From contig NC_092603.1 of the NCBI RefSeq assembly GCF_047663525.1, positions 1,095,501-1,159,500 on the forward strand: a stretch of DNA of 64,000 nucleotides, given 5' to 3'. Positions 42,440-53,520 of this stretch are shown one piece after another. Position 1 is the first letter of the stretch; each line of letters opens with the position of its first letter. Below the pieces are notes generated by a model. That model made no database searches. It had not been told where the DNA came from and saw nothing but the letters and a program-made list of their open reading frames with translations. Both the position numbers and the translations under genes were made by a program. Origin of the DNA: Anas platyrhynchos. Lineage: Eukaryota; Chordata; Aves; Anseriformes; Anatidae.

Positions 42440-43143
42440 TTATTCCTAGATGTTTGGTTTTCCAGTAATCCCCTCATCCAGGTGGGCAAAGCCCTTCCTT
42501 GTTGATTATTTTCCAACAATAGTACCAAGATCTGTGGCGCAAGCGCTGCTCTGTTTGAACAGCAGCCAGCATGCTGTTCTATACTCTGAAAATAATGCAG
42601 GGGGAACTGAGATAAGGGCTGGCTGTGAACCAAGAATGTCAGCACAAGCAGCTGCTGGCTTATTTCCTTGTTTTTTTTCAAGTTCAGCTTCTTGCTGGGC
42701 TGGAGACTGTTTGGGGAGGGTGTCATGTCACACATCTCAACTCCCTTTGAGCTTTGAGTGCTGATAGGCAATACATTTCTTTTAATTTCTTTTAGTATTT
42801 CATGTCAACATAAACTTCTTTCTCTTTTCTCTTTTTCTTTCTCCTTTTCTTTCTCTTTTTTAGTTCTTTCTTTTTTCATCTTTTTTTTTTCTTCTTTCTC
42901 CTTCTCCCTTTCTCCCATCCTTTCACCCTTCCTCCATTCCCCTCCAGCAGACCACAAGCCCTCTCCCCAACCACGGTTTCCCCATGTCCCCTCCAGATCC
43001 CCAAAAGTCCTCAGACCTGGGGGGCTTTGCTGGCCCCCCAACACTCAACCCTCTCCTTGCTATCGCAGTGTGGTCAGCCAGTTGCTGCAAGAGGACTGGA
43101 TGTGTGGATGTGATCAGTGAGACCTGATACTTCCTTGACGGCC
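42440..43143 (+). promoter_or_regulatory. Conserved upstream region of A2
   Basis: Matches the region upstream of A1. It has a pyrimidine run of about 110 bp at 42815-42930 and then the C-rich leader to the ATG. The pyrimidine tract differs in length and composition between copies while both sides are conserved. Function is inferred from position only. Confidence 0.35.
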
Positions 43144-45031
43144 ATGGAGAAAGAAGTCTGGGAAAATACTCACCCCGAGCAAGAAGTGCTGAACCCTCCA
43201 AGAGATGAAAAAAATAAATGGGGTAATGCTGTGGGAAGGCAAGATCTGGCTTCGGTGGGGCACTGGTGGGATGGGCACCGGCCATGGTTTTTAGGTGGGG
43301 GGAGGACAGGCCATGAATTTTACCATGTAGCCACCTCTAAATCCATCTGGAGGGCCTCAAAGAAGGGCGCTCCTATCCCAAGGGGGAGGGCTATAGGATC
43401 AACCATGGATCCAGCAGAAAAAGGGCAAATGGGGGGTGGAAAGACCCAGCCCACATCTCCTGCTCTCTTCTCCACCAGGCTCCAGCCCCCATGGGATGGG
43501 AAGGAAATGTCATCGTGTACAAAAGCTCCTGGCTCCCCTGTGTGTGGTGCTGAGTGTACTTGTCGTCATTCTGGTGGTGGCCTTGGTTGGTGAGTCCCAC
43601 TGGAGCATCCCCATGGCAGAGAGATTGGCCAGGGAGCTGTTTCAGGTGTGGAGAGGTGAATTCCAGGATTTTCCAAGCAAGATGAGAAGCCCCCAAGCAT
43701 AGCACTGGGCCTGCTTCATGGGCACCCCCTTTTGTCCCCTCAAGAGGCTCTACTCAGCCTTTCCAAGCGGATGCCCCATCTTGGCACATCCCTACCCCTC
43801 TACATTTGCTGGAGGGGAATACATATAATTTTAAAAAACCTGCTATTTTTCTGCCTTTTTTTTTTTTTTGTGTGTGTGACTGTCCATGCATCTCACCTGC
43901 TCGGTTTTCTCCTTTTACAGTTGTGCAGCTGCAGTCTCGCTCATCACATCCCCAATTCTCCCACATGTGCCCAGACACGTGGATCGGCTTCCAAAGCAAG
44001 TGCTACTATTTCTCAGAGAATGAAAGCAACTGGAACACCAGCTTGGAGAAGTGCAAGGCCATGGAAGCCTCCCTGACCTCCATAGACAGCCTGGAGGAAC
44101 TGGTGAGAACTGGGCACGAGCCCCACTGCCCGCTCTGGTGTGGAAAATGTGTGTGACCAGACCAAAAACCCATTTTCCCCCAAATTTCACCCACTGCCAA
44201 AGCCAGGAGAAGATGCCCTGGGGAAAGCACTAGCCCGGGCTGGGGGATGAGCAATATCACATATTTTCTCCAAGACTCCCTCCCTACAACCAGATGGGTG
44301 CTGTCCTGAGCTTTGCCCTCAAGGGGCTTCCTTTTTTCTGTTTAACTGTAGGATTGTAGAATCTAATCACCTTCCTATTGCAGGGTGCTCTGCAGGCTGG
44401 AGGCAGAACCTGGCTGAGTTGTGTTTTCGGAAGACGGGATCGCCTAAAACCCGATTTATTTTATTTCATTTTTTTTCTCCTCTAAAGGCATTCATCAGGC
44501 GCTGCAAGGGCCGAGGAAACCACTGGTTGGGGCTGCACGAGGAAGTCAACGGCCAGTGGAGGTGGACCAATGGCACAGCCTTCAACAACTGGTCAGTCCC
44601 TCTGCATGTTGGGGTTGGGTGCTTTGGGTTGGCAATTAGGGCAGGAGTTCTTATAGGGTCTGGGATGGCCTCTTTTGGGATGGGGACATTCTCCTGTCAC
44701 CGCACCGCTGGTTCTTCACAGGAGGCTTGGTGTGGACCAAGGACGCCGAGCTCTGAACCCCTATTAAACCTTGAACACTGCCCCTTGTGACCTTCCCAGG
44801 AGAGGAAACCCCATCTTTCCTTCCAGTTTTTAGGGTAGTTTTCCTACTTTCTTCCCTTCTGCTCACTCCTGAGTGTGTCTGCATTGCAGGTTTGAGGTGC
44901 GGGGAGGTGGCCCTTGTGTGTACCTAAACCAGGAGAGGATCAGCTCAGCACTCTGCCAAACGAAGAAATACTGGATCTGCAGCAGGCCCAACAACTACGT
45001 CCTCTGGAGGCAAAAGATTTCCCCTGAGTAA
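43144..45031 (+). CDS. A2: CLEC2/Clr-like type II C-type-lectin-like membrane protein
   Basis: Five exons: 43144-43222, 43479-43589, 43921-44102, 44488-44591 and 44890-45031 (205 residues), all borders GT-AG and phases as in A1. The tail (MEKEVWENTH) is two residues shorter than in A1. The membrane segment is LCVVLSVLVVILVVALV. The CTLD runs CPDTW, CYYFSENESNW, WLGLHEEVNGQWRW, FNNWFEVRGG, GPCVYL, YWICSR. The Trp lost in A1 is present here. Six CTLD cysteines fit the NK-type fold and no calcium site is seen. Several N-glycosylation sites (NES, NTS, NGT) are visible. It lies tail to tail with the intact B2 receptor, a likely ligand/receptor pair. This is the best-preserved ligand-type gene in the window. 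Confidence 0.88.
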
Positions 45032-45402
45032 AAGATCCCATAAACATACAGCTCATGATAGTGCCACAAAAATTGGTAAAAACTTATTTACGTCTGCGTC
45101 TTTGCCACAACAGTATTGCTGAGTGTCCTTTCTGCTCAGATTCTTGCAGGCTCTGTCAATCTTTTGTACTGAAGTGAGCAACATTGCTGTTTCTCTCTCT
45201 GCTTCTACAGCAGAAAATAGTGTTTTATTTTTTTCTACATTTGCAAACGGCATGTTTGTAATAATGAATTTGAAACCTGTGAATCTGATGTGCTATGGAA
45301 TTATGCTATTATGCTATTATACTTTACACTACCTGTTGGAAGGAGGAGAAGGAACAATTGGAACAGATAATGTCTGGATGTGCATATCTGGATGGATATT
45401 TT

Positions 45403-45418
45403 AATAAAAAAATAAAAA
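45403..45418 (+). terminator. Polyadenylation signals of A2
   Basis: AATAAA at 45403 with a second AATAAA a few bases later, about 370 bp after the stop codon, as in A1. It lies about 130 bp from the B2 stop, so convergent transcripts may overlap. Confidence 0.5.
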
Positions 45419-45541
45419 TTTTTGCTAAAAAAGCTAATTGAAACAGAGCCTACACTAATACTCTTGGCTGTGCTTGGTTGGGTTCAAACCCTGAAATTCC
45501 TCACAGAGCCGTAACGAGGAGGGTTGCCTTCACCCCAAATA

Positions 45542-48500
45542 TTAGCAGCAAGCGTACTGCAGGCTGGGCATTTCGGGGTGGGTACTGCACAACTCTCCAT
45601 CTCCTGCAGTCTTTGAAAGGAGATGGAAGGGTTCTGTCTGGCAAACCCACTTGTGGTTGCTCTCACAGCCATCGTCTTCCAGCCAGTTGCCTACAAAGGT
45701 CACGCAGCCGTTCTCCACACTCTGAAGGGAACCAAACCTGCAAACCAAAACCATCAGCACTCAAAAGCAGCTCCTTTTGCTCTTGGGTGAGGGGGCAATG
45801 GGAGCTTCTCCCCCAGCCTGTCTCTCTAGGCTCCAGGTGGCTTCTTGCTGCGGGGTTGCCCAGATGCGCGTGCAGATTGCTGTGCTTGCACTACCATCTC
45901 GCTCCTTCCTCCACTGGAGCATGCCCAGGGCATTAAAACCACGTTGGCTGCATAGGTGTGATGAGATGGTGGGTTACAGTGCTCAGTACAGCCAACTTTC
46001 AGGCTGCAAAGCCTTACTGGGGCATTGCAATACTGTTGTGGACACCAAAATATTGGAGATCTTAGGGGTGCAAAGCTGCTCTGCACACAGCGGGTTGCAG
46101 CTGTACTCACGTGGTGGCGTCAAAGGAGGAGTTGTCCACCCATTTCCATATGTAGTTCGATGCCTTTAATCCGATCCACACCGTTAGCTTGTCCCAGCGG
46201 ATGATCTCACTTAAGTGCTCCTGGGAAATGGGAGAGGAGTGTTGGCTTCCAGGGGCCTTCAGCAAGAGGCTCGTTGGGATGCAAAGCTGTCTTTTTGAAC
46301 CCACTGGGTTAATCCTCAAAGAGATGGGCCCTAAACACCACCCGTGCCTTGGGTGCTGCCTCGCTCAGTGGGTGAAAGAGCTTAAAATCAGAGCCTGAGA
46401 CACCGGAGGCTCCCCCCGAGCTCTGTGTCCTTCTTTCCTTCTGTGCCAAAGGTGGGAAGAAGTCTCCAAAGCCCTTTAGGAAGAGATTCAGCCCTGTTCC
46501 CACCTCTTAGCAGGTGGTGGCTTGGAGCTACCAAGCCTCCCGCCACCAACCAGAAGCTCCGGGGCAGTTTTTGCCCCTCTACCCACCAAAACGAAGGTTT
46601 TTTGGATCTTTTTCAGGCCTTTTACACTCTGCACTTACCATATCAGTGGGGTTTCGGAGCACGGCCAGATGGGACCCCCGACTTTCGCAGTCTTTTCTGC
46701 CTTCCATCCAAGTCCCAGTCGATTTGGAAACCTGGTAGCACTGGTCCCCCAAAAGCTGCCAAGACTGGGGGCACAGCTTGCAGCCCCCGTGGCCTGGAGA
46801 GGAGACGGAGCCGTGAGACACCCCAAAAGTGCTCGAGGTCTCGCTCAAACCAGCCAAGAGGCACTGGAGAGGGAGCTCTCTCCCCTCCCAAATTTTTCCT
46901 GCCCGCTTTCCCCACCCATCCACCACATGGAGGACACGGTGGGGTGAGCATGGTGAAGGTGGAGAGGTGCCTCCTTCTCCCGGAGGCCCACAGAAGATGG
47001 AGATGATCAGCAAAACAAGCTCTTCCTTGCCATGCTCATCAACACTGAGCCGGGCTTGCAGCCCCCTGGGGGCACCCATCCCACCCCAGGGACCCTCCCA
47101 CGGAAGGGGTTACCTGAGGAGCCGTTCCAGCGGCAGAAGTAGCGCAGCAGGGAGGGAATCACGCACATCTCCATCCTGCTCCTTCCCCCGGCCTCGCTCT
47201 TGTTCTGCAGAGCGTTGGGAGGAGTCGGCGTCTTCTGAAAAACTTGGAGGCAAAATTTTGGGGTGAGACTGAGGCTGTTTGTGTGCTTCACCGTGAAAAC
47301 CAAGCAGGGCTTAGTTGGGTTTCCCGATCTATTGTGCAAACTCTTTTTCTGATCATGATTGCACCCAACTTTTGGAATAGCATAAAAATGTTGCTTGTGT
47401 CCACCACCCTTGCTTTAAAAGCCTTTTTTGTGTGTGTGTGTGTATGTTTTTATGTGTTTTTGTATTGTTTTATTTGTTTGTTTGTTTGTTTTGAGAGGGA
47501 ATTTACTCTTGCTGGATGTGTCCCGTGGCATCTACATGGTTCCTGGGATAAAACCCTGTCCTCCCCTTGGCGAAGAAAAAAAAAAACAAAAAACAACAAA
47601 CAAAGTACACTTTCCCTTTTGATCTCTTGGGTTTTAGATGTGTTTTCACACAGGTTTTACTTACCCTGCACACTGAGCACCGCCACCAGCACCAGCAGCA
47701 CCAGGTAGCCCAGCCCACTCAGCTTCAGAAAGACTCTGTGCCACCGTGGGCACACGGCGGGAGCTGAAAGAATCCGTGGTTTTGTTCAGAAAGTGCTTTC
47801 TTGTAAAATAAAATTAAAATACAATTTAATAAAATTAAAATAAAATAAAATAAAATAAAATAAAATAAAATAAAATAAAATAAAATAAAGCCCCTCTGAT
47901 TGAGCAAAAGTTGACAGATGCTTTGCTACCTCCACACACACACACAAAAAAGTGAAAACCCAACGGTCACAACCTTCTCTTTGCATCTCCCACCCCAGGA
48001 CCCTCCTCGCGTGGGTCCCGCTGCTCGCCGTTGTGCAGCTTTGGCTGGAGCAAAGCCTCCAGGAGCTTGGAGGGGATGCGGGGACAGATCCAAACTCTTG
48101 TGAAATTGGCCTCATTTAGAGCAGGTGGTGGCCGGTGGGACCCGTGTCCCTCCACAGCTCCTCTCCACCAGGGTCCTGGGCACGTTTCGCCAAGCTTGAA
48201 CTTCCATCGCCTCATGTCGGAGCTGATTTTTGCTGTGGGGAGAGCAGCCCCAGCAGTGAAATCGTTGAAGCACTGGCCGTTTGCAAGCTTCCTTCTCCCC
48301 CGTCCTTCCTTCTTTCCTTCCTTCCTTTCTTTGCCCGCACAAATCGGGATCTATCCCACAACCCAACCGGCAGTTGGCCATGTTTCTTGGCCAAGACACA
48401 AGTGGACCAAAGCGCCAGCTCTTCCTGGAGGAAACGAAGCTCGCCATGAGCACCCACCACCCAAAATTGCACTTACTGTGACGCCTCTCAACAGGTGAAG

Positions 48501-48549
48501 AGCCTTCTCTGGGCTGCCTTAAATCGGTGTAAATAATTTCGCCAGCCAT
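45542..48549 (-). CDS. B2: NKR-P1/KLRB1-like inhibitory-type receptor
   Basis: Six exons from high to low: 48549-48477, 47763-47665, 47242-47114, 46793-46639, 46220-46111 and 45737-45542 (253 residues). The cytoplasmic exon starts MAGEIIYTDLRQ; I-I-Y-T-D-L fits the ITIM consensus that recruits SHP phosphatases. VCPRWHRVFLKLSGLG and a hydrophobic segment rich in L and V resemble the membrane-proximal part of mammalian NKR-P1. A stalk of about 43 residues precedes the CTLD (CKLCPQSW, CYQV, DCES, VWIGL, WKWVDNSSF, GCVTF, WVCQ). A 31-residue tail follows the last CTLD cysteine. Exon 3 is taken to start at an AAG acceptor, since the nearby CAG would shift the frame. The ATG is the first in the exon and equivalent to B1. 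It is probably an NK-cell receptor for a CLEC2-like ligand. Confidence 0.85.
47822..47888. repeat. (AAAAT)n microsatellite
   Basis: Uninterrupted 5-bp repeats of TAAAA lie in the first intron of B2. The equivalent site in B1 (30150-30260) is an A-rich mixture of ATGAA and AACGA repeats, so the tract has evolved separately since duplication. Confidence 0.9.
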
Positions 48550-48678
48550 GGTCAGCTTGCCCACCCAGAGAAGCGTCCCAGGAGTGACAACGTCCCCGGG
48601 CAACCTTTGCATTATGACCAACCTTCTTGCGCCTGCGTCCAGCACCAGGAAATGGCCTTTTTTAGTCTTCTTCTTTGT

Positions 48679-48680
48679 GT

Positions 48681-48720
<40 letters not shown>
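48679..48720. repeat. Poly-T tract next to a CR1
   Basis: A run of about 40 T upstream of B2 exon 1, against about 15 in unit 1 (31181-31197). Confidence 0.85.
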
Positions 48721-48727
<7 letters not shown>

Positions 48728-48749
48728 CATAGATATGTGCTACAGACTT

Positions 48750-48900
48750 TCCTTTCACAGAATCATCTAGGTTGGAAGAGACCTTCCAGATCACCTAGTC
48801 CAACCTCTGACCTAAAACTAACAAGTCCTTCACTAAACCATATCCCTAAGCTCAACACCTAAATGTCTTCTAAAGACCTCCAGCGATGGTGGTCCCTTTC
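48750..48900 (-). mobile_element. CR1 LINE 3' end, reverse orientation
   Basis: Paralogue of 31225-31390 with the same reverse-strand CR1 phrases and the same position upstream of the ITIM exon. Confidence 0.7.
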
Positions 48901-49800
48901 AGTCGAAGGATGGCAGGTAGGCAGACAGCCTCGAGGCAGGAGGAGGTCGCACCTCTGGAGGTGCAGAAAACACCTTTTGTCTTTAGTGACCACAGCAAGC
49001 ACTGCCGTGCTGAGCTACCAGGAGAGTAGAGAGGTGACAAAAGACAAAATAAAAGCCCTTCAATATATATTTTTTTTTTTTTTTAATGGGAGCAGGCCAA
49101 TGCATACCAGCAGGTAGTTGGGGAAGGAGGAGAAAGGTGGTATTTGGTGTGTCTTCCCTGGAATAAAGCTTGTGCATCCATTGCATGTAACCCAAAAGCT
49201 GGAAGGGGATGGTTTTGATCGCAATTTGTTGCTTTTTCTTCCATGCCAAGTAATTTATCCTGTAACTTTTGCACCAGAAAAGGGAAAGAGTTTTTTTTTG
49301 TTTTTTTGTTTTTTGTTTTTTTCCCTTGCTTATTTTCTGCAGCAAATTTAGATATGTATTATCTTGATGTTTAATTTCATTTTCTCATGCCAGCTTGACC
49401 TAGCCTCAGCTGCATGGAGCAGCTGGCACTTCCTAGGACTGGGGAAAAAGCACCACCAGTCCATTTTGCTGTTTGTTGTTACTCTGCCTTCAGATGTCAT
49501 TGACCTCATGGAAAGTTTTGTACTCAGTTTTCTGTGGTGAGCAGAGGCAGGACCATTTTTACATTTCTCTTCCTTCAGGGTGACAAAAAAAGGTGTCAAA
49601 AAAAAACCACATCACCACCACCACCACTAATTAAAAAAAGGCTGCACAAAGACTCTGCCTCCATCCTGACCGTAGCTTGCAAAACTTAAAAATATATATA
49701 TATATATATATATATTATTTTTTTCCCTCTTTTATGTAAAAATCTGCATCCAGATAACTTAATTGCAAGACATTTAGTTTGGATAGCCTGGTTACAAAAA
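48900..49800. other. Noncoding segment shared with unit 1
   Basis: Counterpart of 31390-32255. It contains a clean (AT)n microsatellite at 49690-49716. No exon was recognised. Confidence 0.4.
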
Positions 49801-49810
49801 CTTCCTGTTT

Positions 49811-49853
49811 GAAGAAGTTCTTCCCAGAGATGAAGAAAAACGATATAAATGGG
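49811..49853 (+). pseudogene. Relic of CLEC2-like exon 1 (3' half), donor kept
   Basis: Counterpart of 32262-32305. The GT donor at 49854 is intact here. The 5' half with the ATG is absent, and the following intron homology switches to inverted hemITAM intron near 50470. Confidence 0.6.
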
Positions 49854-50629
49854 GTAATGCTGGGGGAAAGCAAGATCTGGCTCTGGTGGGGCATTGGTGG
49901 GATGAGCACTGGCCAGGTTTTTTGGGTGGGGGGAGGACAGACTCTGAATTTTACCATGCAGCCACCTCTAAATCCAGCTGGAGGTCCTCAAACAAGTGCA
50001 GGTGCCTTCAAAAGACACACATCAGCCCTGCATGCTCCCTCCATCCTTCCATGCTCCCCCAGAGCTACAAACCTTGCTGCAACCGATTCCTTAGCATTCT
50101 TCCTAAAGGACTCTCAGTAGGCACTGTCCCAGGGACATCCCCTTTTCCCCTGGGACCCTTATTGCCCATTTCGCCTATTCCCCTTTAGTATGCTACTACA
50201 GAAATATACCTCCTGAGGTGTACCACTGACCAACGTTATGATTCTAGAAAATGGGTGTGCACTGCCAAGCACTTTGCCGTGCAAGCGGGTTCCATAGAGC
50301 AGAGGTCCCAAAAATGCTTCCTTTCTCTCTCTTTTCTCACACTTCATCCATCTCCAGCCCTCACGGAGAAATGGAACCACCTCTGTGGCATGTCCTCTGC
50401 TTGCCCTTGTTCCCACTTTTGGTGCAAAACCATTTTTGTTCCACAATACCGAACTTATCAAAGGCAAGCATCCCCCCAAGCCCCCTCTCAGTTTCCCCAG
50501 CTTGAGCGACTCTCTGGGACCCCAAGAGCTGCACCACCTGGCTTCTTCCCCCTGCCTAGCAATCGCCACCCGCGGTATCCTCTCGCCACCACAAACCCAT
50601 GGTGGGGATGGAGGACTGGACCCCGCGAC

Positions 50630-50714
50630 CTGCCTGCCGGAGGGGTCCCGGCCTCTCTGCAGCATCCTGCTTGCACAGCCTGTCCAAGGCCATGTAGCCA
50701 TCCTCATCCTCCAT
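50630..50714 (-). CDS. hemITAM first coding exon, copy 3
   Basis: An 85-nt open exon from the ATG at 50714, phase 1, starting MEDEDGYMALDRLCK, with a GT donor just below 50630. On the same strand it is followed by the B2 ITIM exon (48549) and the phase-1 membrane exon (47763). As in unit 1, it could be an orphan or an alternative start for B2. Confidence 0.5.
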
Positions 50715-50859
50715 GGCAGGAGGACACGCAGAAGGTGGAGGGGACACAACGGGGTCCAGAGGACAGGAAACCAAAATGCTCAGAGCTGCACCGGTGAAGT
50801 GTGAACCAGCAGCGGGGCCGGAGCTTCCTGCCACAGCTCGCGGCCGTTCAATGCCCCTG

Positions 50860-51475
50860 TTATATATGGAGTTGTTATATGTGGAGTGGTAATTCTTGTC
50901 GAGAAAATGGTTGATATTAATAAAGAAGGGGGAGATTTGGGAGTGTGGCCATGGGGGTTGGAAAACCCCGTGATTAACATAACATTAGACTCTTAACGAT
51001 GAGGCCATCAGGAATATAAAAGAGTTTAGAGGGAACAAAGGAGGGTGATTCAGGAGACTCCATGCAGTCTCAGGTTTCTTGTTCTCCAGCTGGTCTCTTG
51101 TTCTCCAGCCATTAAGGCATGGAAGTTTCTCGGTGTTTGCTGTTGTTATATGCAAAGTTGCTTGACCAATGAAAAGTTGTTTTGAAAAGAACTGCTGTGA
51201 AGAGAAGGGTGTAAGAGGGTAGCCTGCTCTCAAGATAAAAAAGGCAACACCGATGAAGTTATGTCATCAATAAAGAAGCAGGAAAAAGGAGTGAAAAGGA
51301 GCAGGCTGGCAGAATGGAGACCAGGACGGGAACAGGCTCTCTGATCGCCTCATGAAGATGGGTTCAGACAAACTCAGCAAACTGCTCAGAGAAGTTTGTA
51401 CTGAAAGTCGCTGGAAATAGGTGCACTGGAGCTAGGAAGAAGCTGAAGCTGAGAGAAGCGGACCCGCGCACACCT
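50860..51475 (+). mobile_element. LTR-like retroelement fragment, copy 3
   Basis: It has the same purine tract (near 50925-50940), CCAAT (near 51165) and AATAAA (near 51269) as the other copies. At about 51476 it meets sequence that matches the 5' flank of gene F in reverse (62380-62420), which shows the element inserted upstream of a pre-existing hemITAM exon. Confidence 0.6.
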
Positions 51476-52330
51476 GGTGCCCAGGTGAGGGGCACAAGAT
51501 CCTCCTGCCTCCTCCAGTCTCACGGCCCACCCTTTTGTATCTTTTATTGTTTTACCTCATCCTCGTGTGGGCCCAGACATATCCCCTTGATGTGCACAAG
51601 GCACTGCTTCATTGTGATTCCAGTAAAAAAGGTACACGTGCTTGAAAGCAGCCAATAAATGTGTTCTTCCAGGATTTTATTGGGGAAAAAAAAAAAAAAA
51701 AAAAAAAAAAAGCACACACAAACCAACCAACCAACCAACCAACCAAATAAACAAAAAAAAAGCGCAAAACTATTGTTTCTTTTTCCTGTTACAGCAAACC
51801 ACAGCTACAGATTGACTTTTCACACCATGAAAAAACATCTTGATCAACTAGGAGTTGTCGTCTCCCTGTCTCCCCCTTTCCCTCTGCACCCCCAAGGATA
51901 CAAAAATAAAAAATGATAATCCTGTTTTGAGGGGAAAAAAAGGTATTTGGATATGCACCCTAAAGGATATGCGCCCTAAAGGATATGCGTCCTACAGCCA
52001 ACCAGACCTCAAAGCGCCTCAAAAACACCAGTTTTGCCTCAAGAAGAGGGGAGTTGTAGCCGCATTTCTGCATCCCCTCCCCTTTGCATCATTTCATCAG
52101 TCCAGCTGAGAAAAAAATGCTGCATCCGGAGCTTTTGCCATTATTCCTCCTCTCCTCTGCCCCTGTGCCGGGGGTGTGTGTGTGTTAAAAATCTTCCCAT
52201 GAACCGGGTTTCTTCAACAAAAGTATCACAGGTTTGCTCTTCTTCCTCTTTTGACACCGGGATAACATCATTAAGAGAACAAGCAGCGAGCAATCAGAGT
52301 ATGAGTTATTTGAGTTATTTTATTTATTTA
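51476..52330 (+). repeat. Inverted paralogue of the gene D-F intergenic region
   Basis: The sequence matches, in reverse, parts of 61640-62420. It shares 'gaggggcacaagatcctcctgcc' and, near 51955-51995, a short tandem 'ggatatgcgccctaaa' motif that reappears as its complement near 61650-61710. It contains an A-run of about 25 bases at 51687, a CCAA repeat, and a degraded 5'-exon module from about 52000. Confidence 0.5.
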
Positions 52331-52414
52331 TTTGCATACATGTCGTGGGGGTTTTTATCTCTGCAGTCGTGGCAGGGATTGTTTAAAAGCAGCAGCTGAC
52401 ACACGGGACTATAC

Positions 52415-52575
52415 GAAGTGGTGGAGTCACCATCCCTGGAGGTCTTTAAAAGACGTTTAGGTGTTGAACTTAGCAATATGGTTTAGTGGAGGACTTATCA
52501 GTGTTAGGTCAGAAGTTGGACACTATGATCTTGAGGTCTCTTCTGACCTAGACAACTCTGTGATTCTCTGAACCT
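52415..52575 (+). mobile_element. CR1 LINE 3' tail
   Basis: 'gaagtggtggagtcaccatccctggaggtctttaaaa' and 'atggtttagtggaggactt' are present, ending in the CR1 'tgtgattct' terminus. Confidence 0.8.
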
Positions 52576-53090
52576 CTCCACGAAAGGACAGTCTTTATTA
52601 CAATGAGTTCCAAGAAATGATTGCCATCTGCTCTGCCTTCACCTCCTCCTGGCTGTGCACGCACCGTGCCTCCTCGTGTTCGTGGGCCGGGTCCTCAGGG
52701 CAAAGGCCGTACGTCTTCCTCGCTATGGACTTTTCACCTCAGCCACAAAACTCATCTAAACCAGTTCTTGCTCAACAGAGGATGAGCTATCTTCCCATTT
52801 TATTGCTTTTCATGACTTGCTGGCCAGTGTTTACAATGGTTATAGATATCCCTTGTCTTCCAGGATTATCCCATCTCAGTCCTTTCCTTGTGGTTAGTTT
52901 CCGATGTCCATCTGTGGTAGCTAAAACTTGCAAAATCACCATGGGGTGACTTCTCTAGACCTGCTATAGTTCTACAGTTAGCCCTTTAGCATCTATTCCT
53001 TCCTTCAGGGCCATATCCCCCATTTCCATACATGGCTCATGCAGCATGTATTATTGAAGACAACAAGGAGAAGGTTCATTAATGCACATC
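52575..53090. other. Unrecognised segment, possibly an LTR remnant
   Basis: No gene was recognised. A TTTATTACA string near 52592 reads as AATAAA on the minus strand. A 110-codon open frame (52617-52949) shows no domain. The composition and the neighbouring LTR-like fragment make retroelement remains more likely than a gene. Confidence 0.25.
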
Positions 53091-53094
53091 GGAT

Positions 53095-53520
53095 GCTCGG
53101 CCCTTGCCTGGAGCCGAGTCACGGAGTGAGAGAAGAATGAGAAAAAAAAAAATAAAATAAATAAAACACAGCACAACACCCGAGGACCATGAGTCACGGT
53201 TTTGCAGGAAGACAAAGCAGCCACTTTCTCACATTTCCCCTGAGCGTCCGTTGCAGAACTTGAAAGGTTGAGGAGTGTGGTTTTTGGTGGTTTGGGTCGA
53301 TTTCCCTAGATGTGCTCCTCTGGTGGACGCGGTGGTGTAATGGCTTAACCTGACTGACAGCTAAGCACCACTCAGCCAGTTCTCTCCCCACATCCTCTCC
53401 CTGCCCTTTGGCACTGGGGAGAGAATAAAAATAAATAAATAATAAATTAAAACGAAAGCTTTTGGACTGAGACAGAGACCGTTTCTTAAGACAAAAAATA
53501 AACAATTTTTTTAATAATAA
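53095..53520. mobile_element. Avian LTR-like fragment
   Basis: The phrases 'ggtggtgtaatggctt', 'cagctaagcaccactcagcc' and 'gggagagaataaaa...gactgagacagagacc' form a recognisable avian retroelement pattern. A related fragment is at 59770-59900. Confidence 0.45.

Noticed and set aside
43436-44076. Single-exon frames overlapping A2
   Set aside because: Same reason: they run from intron into exon, and the exon phases agree only with the five-exon model.
51476-51500. 'tggtgcccaggtgagg' after the LTR as a tRNA primer-binding site
   Set aside because: The same sequence occurs inverted at the flank of gene F (62400-62420), where no LTR is present, so it is ancestral flank.
52617-52949. A 110-codon frame as a possible small gene
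   Set aside because: No recognisable domain, no paralogue, and it lies between a CR1 tail and an LTR-like fragment.
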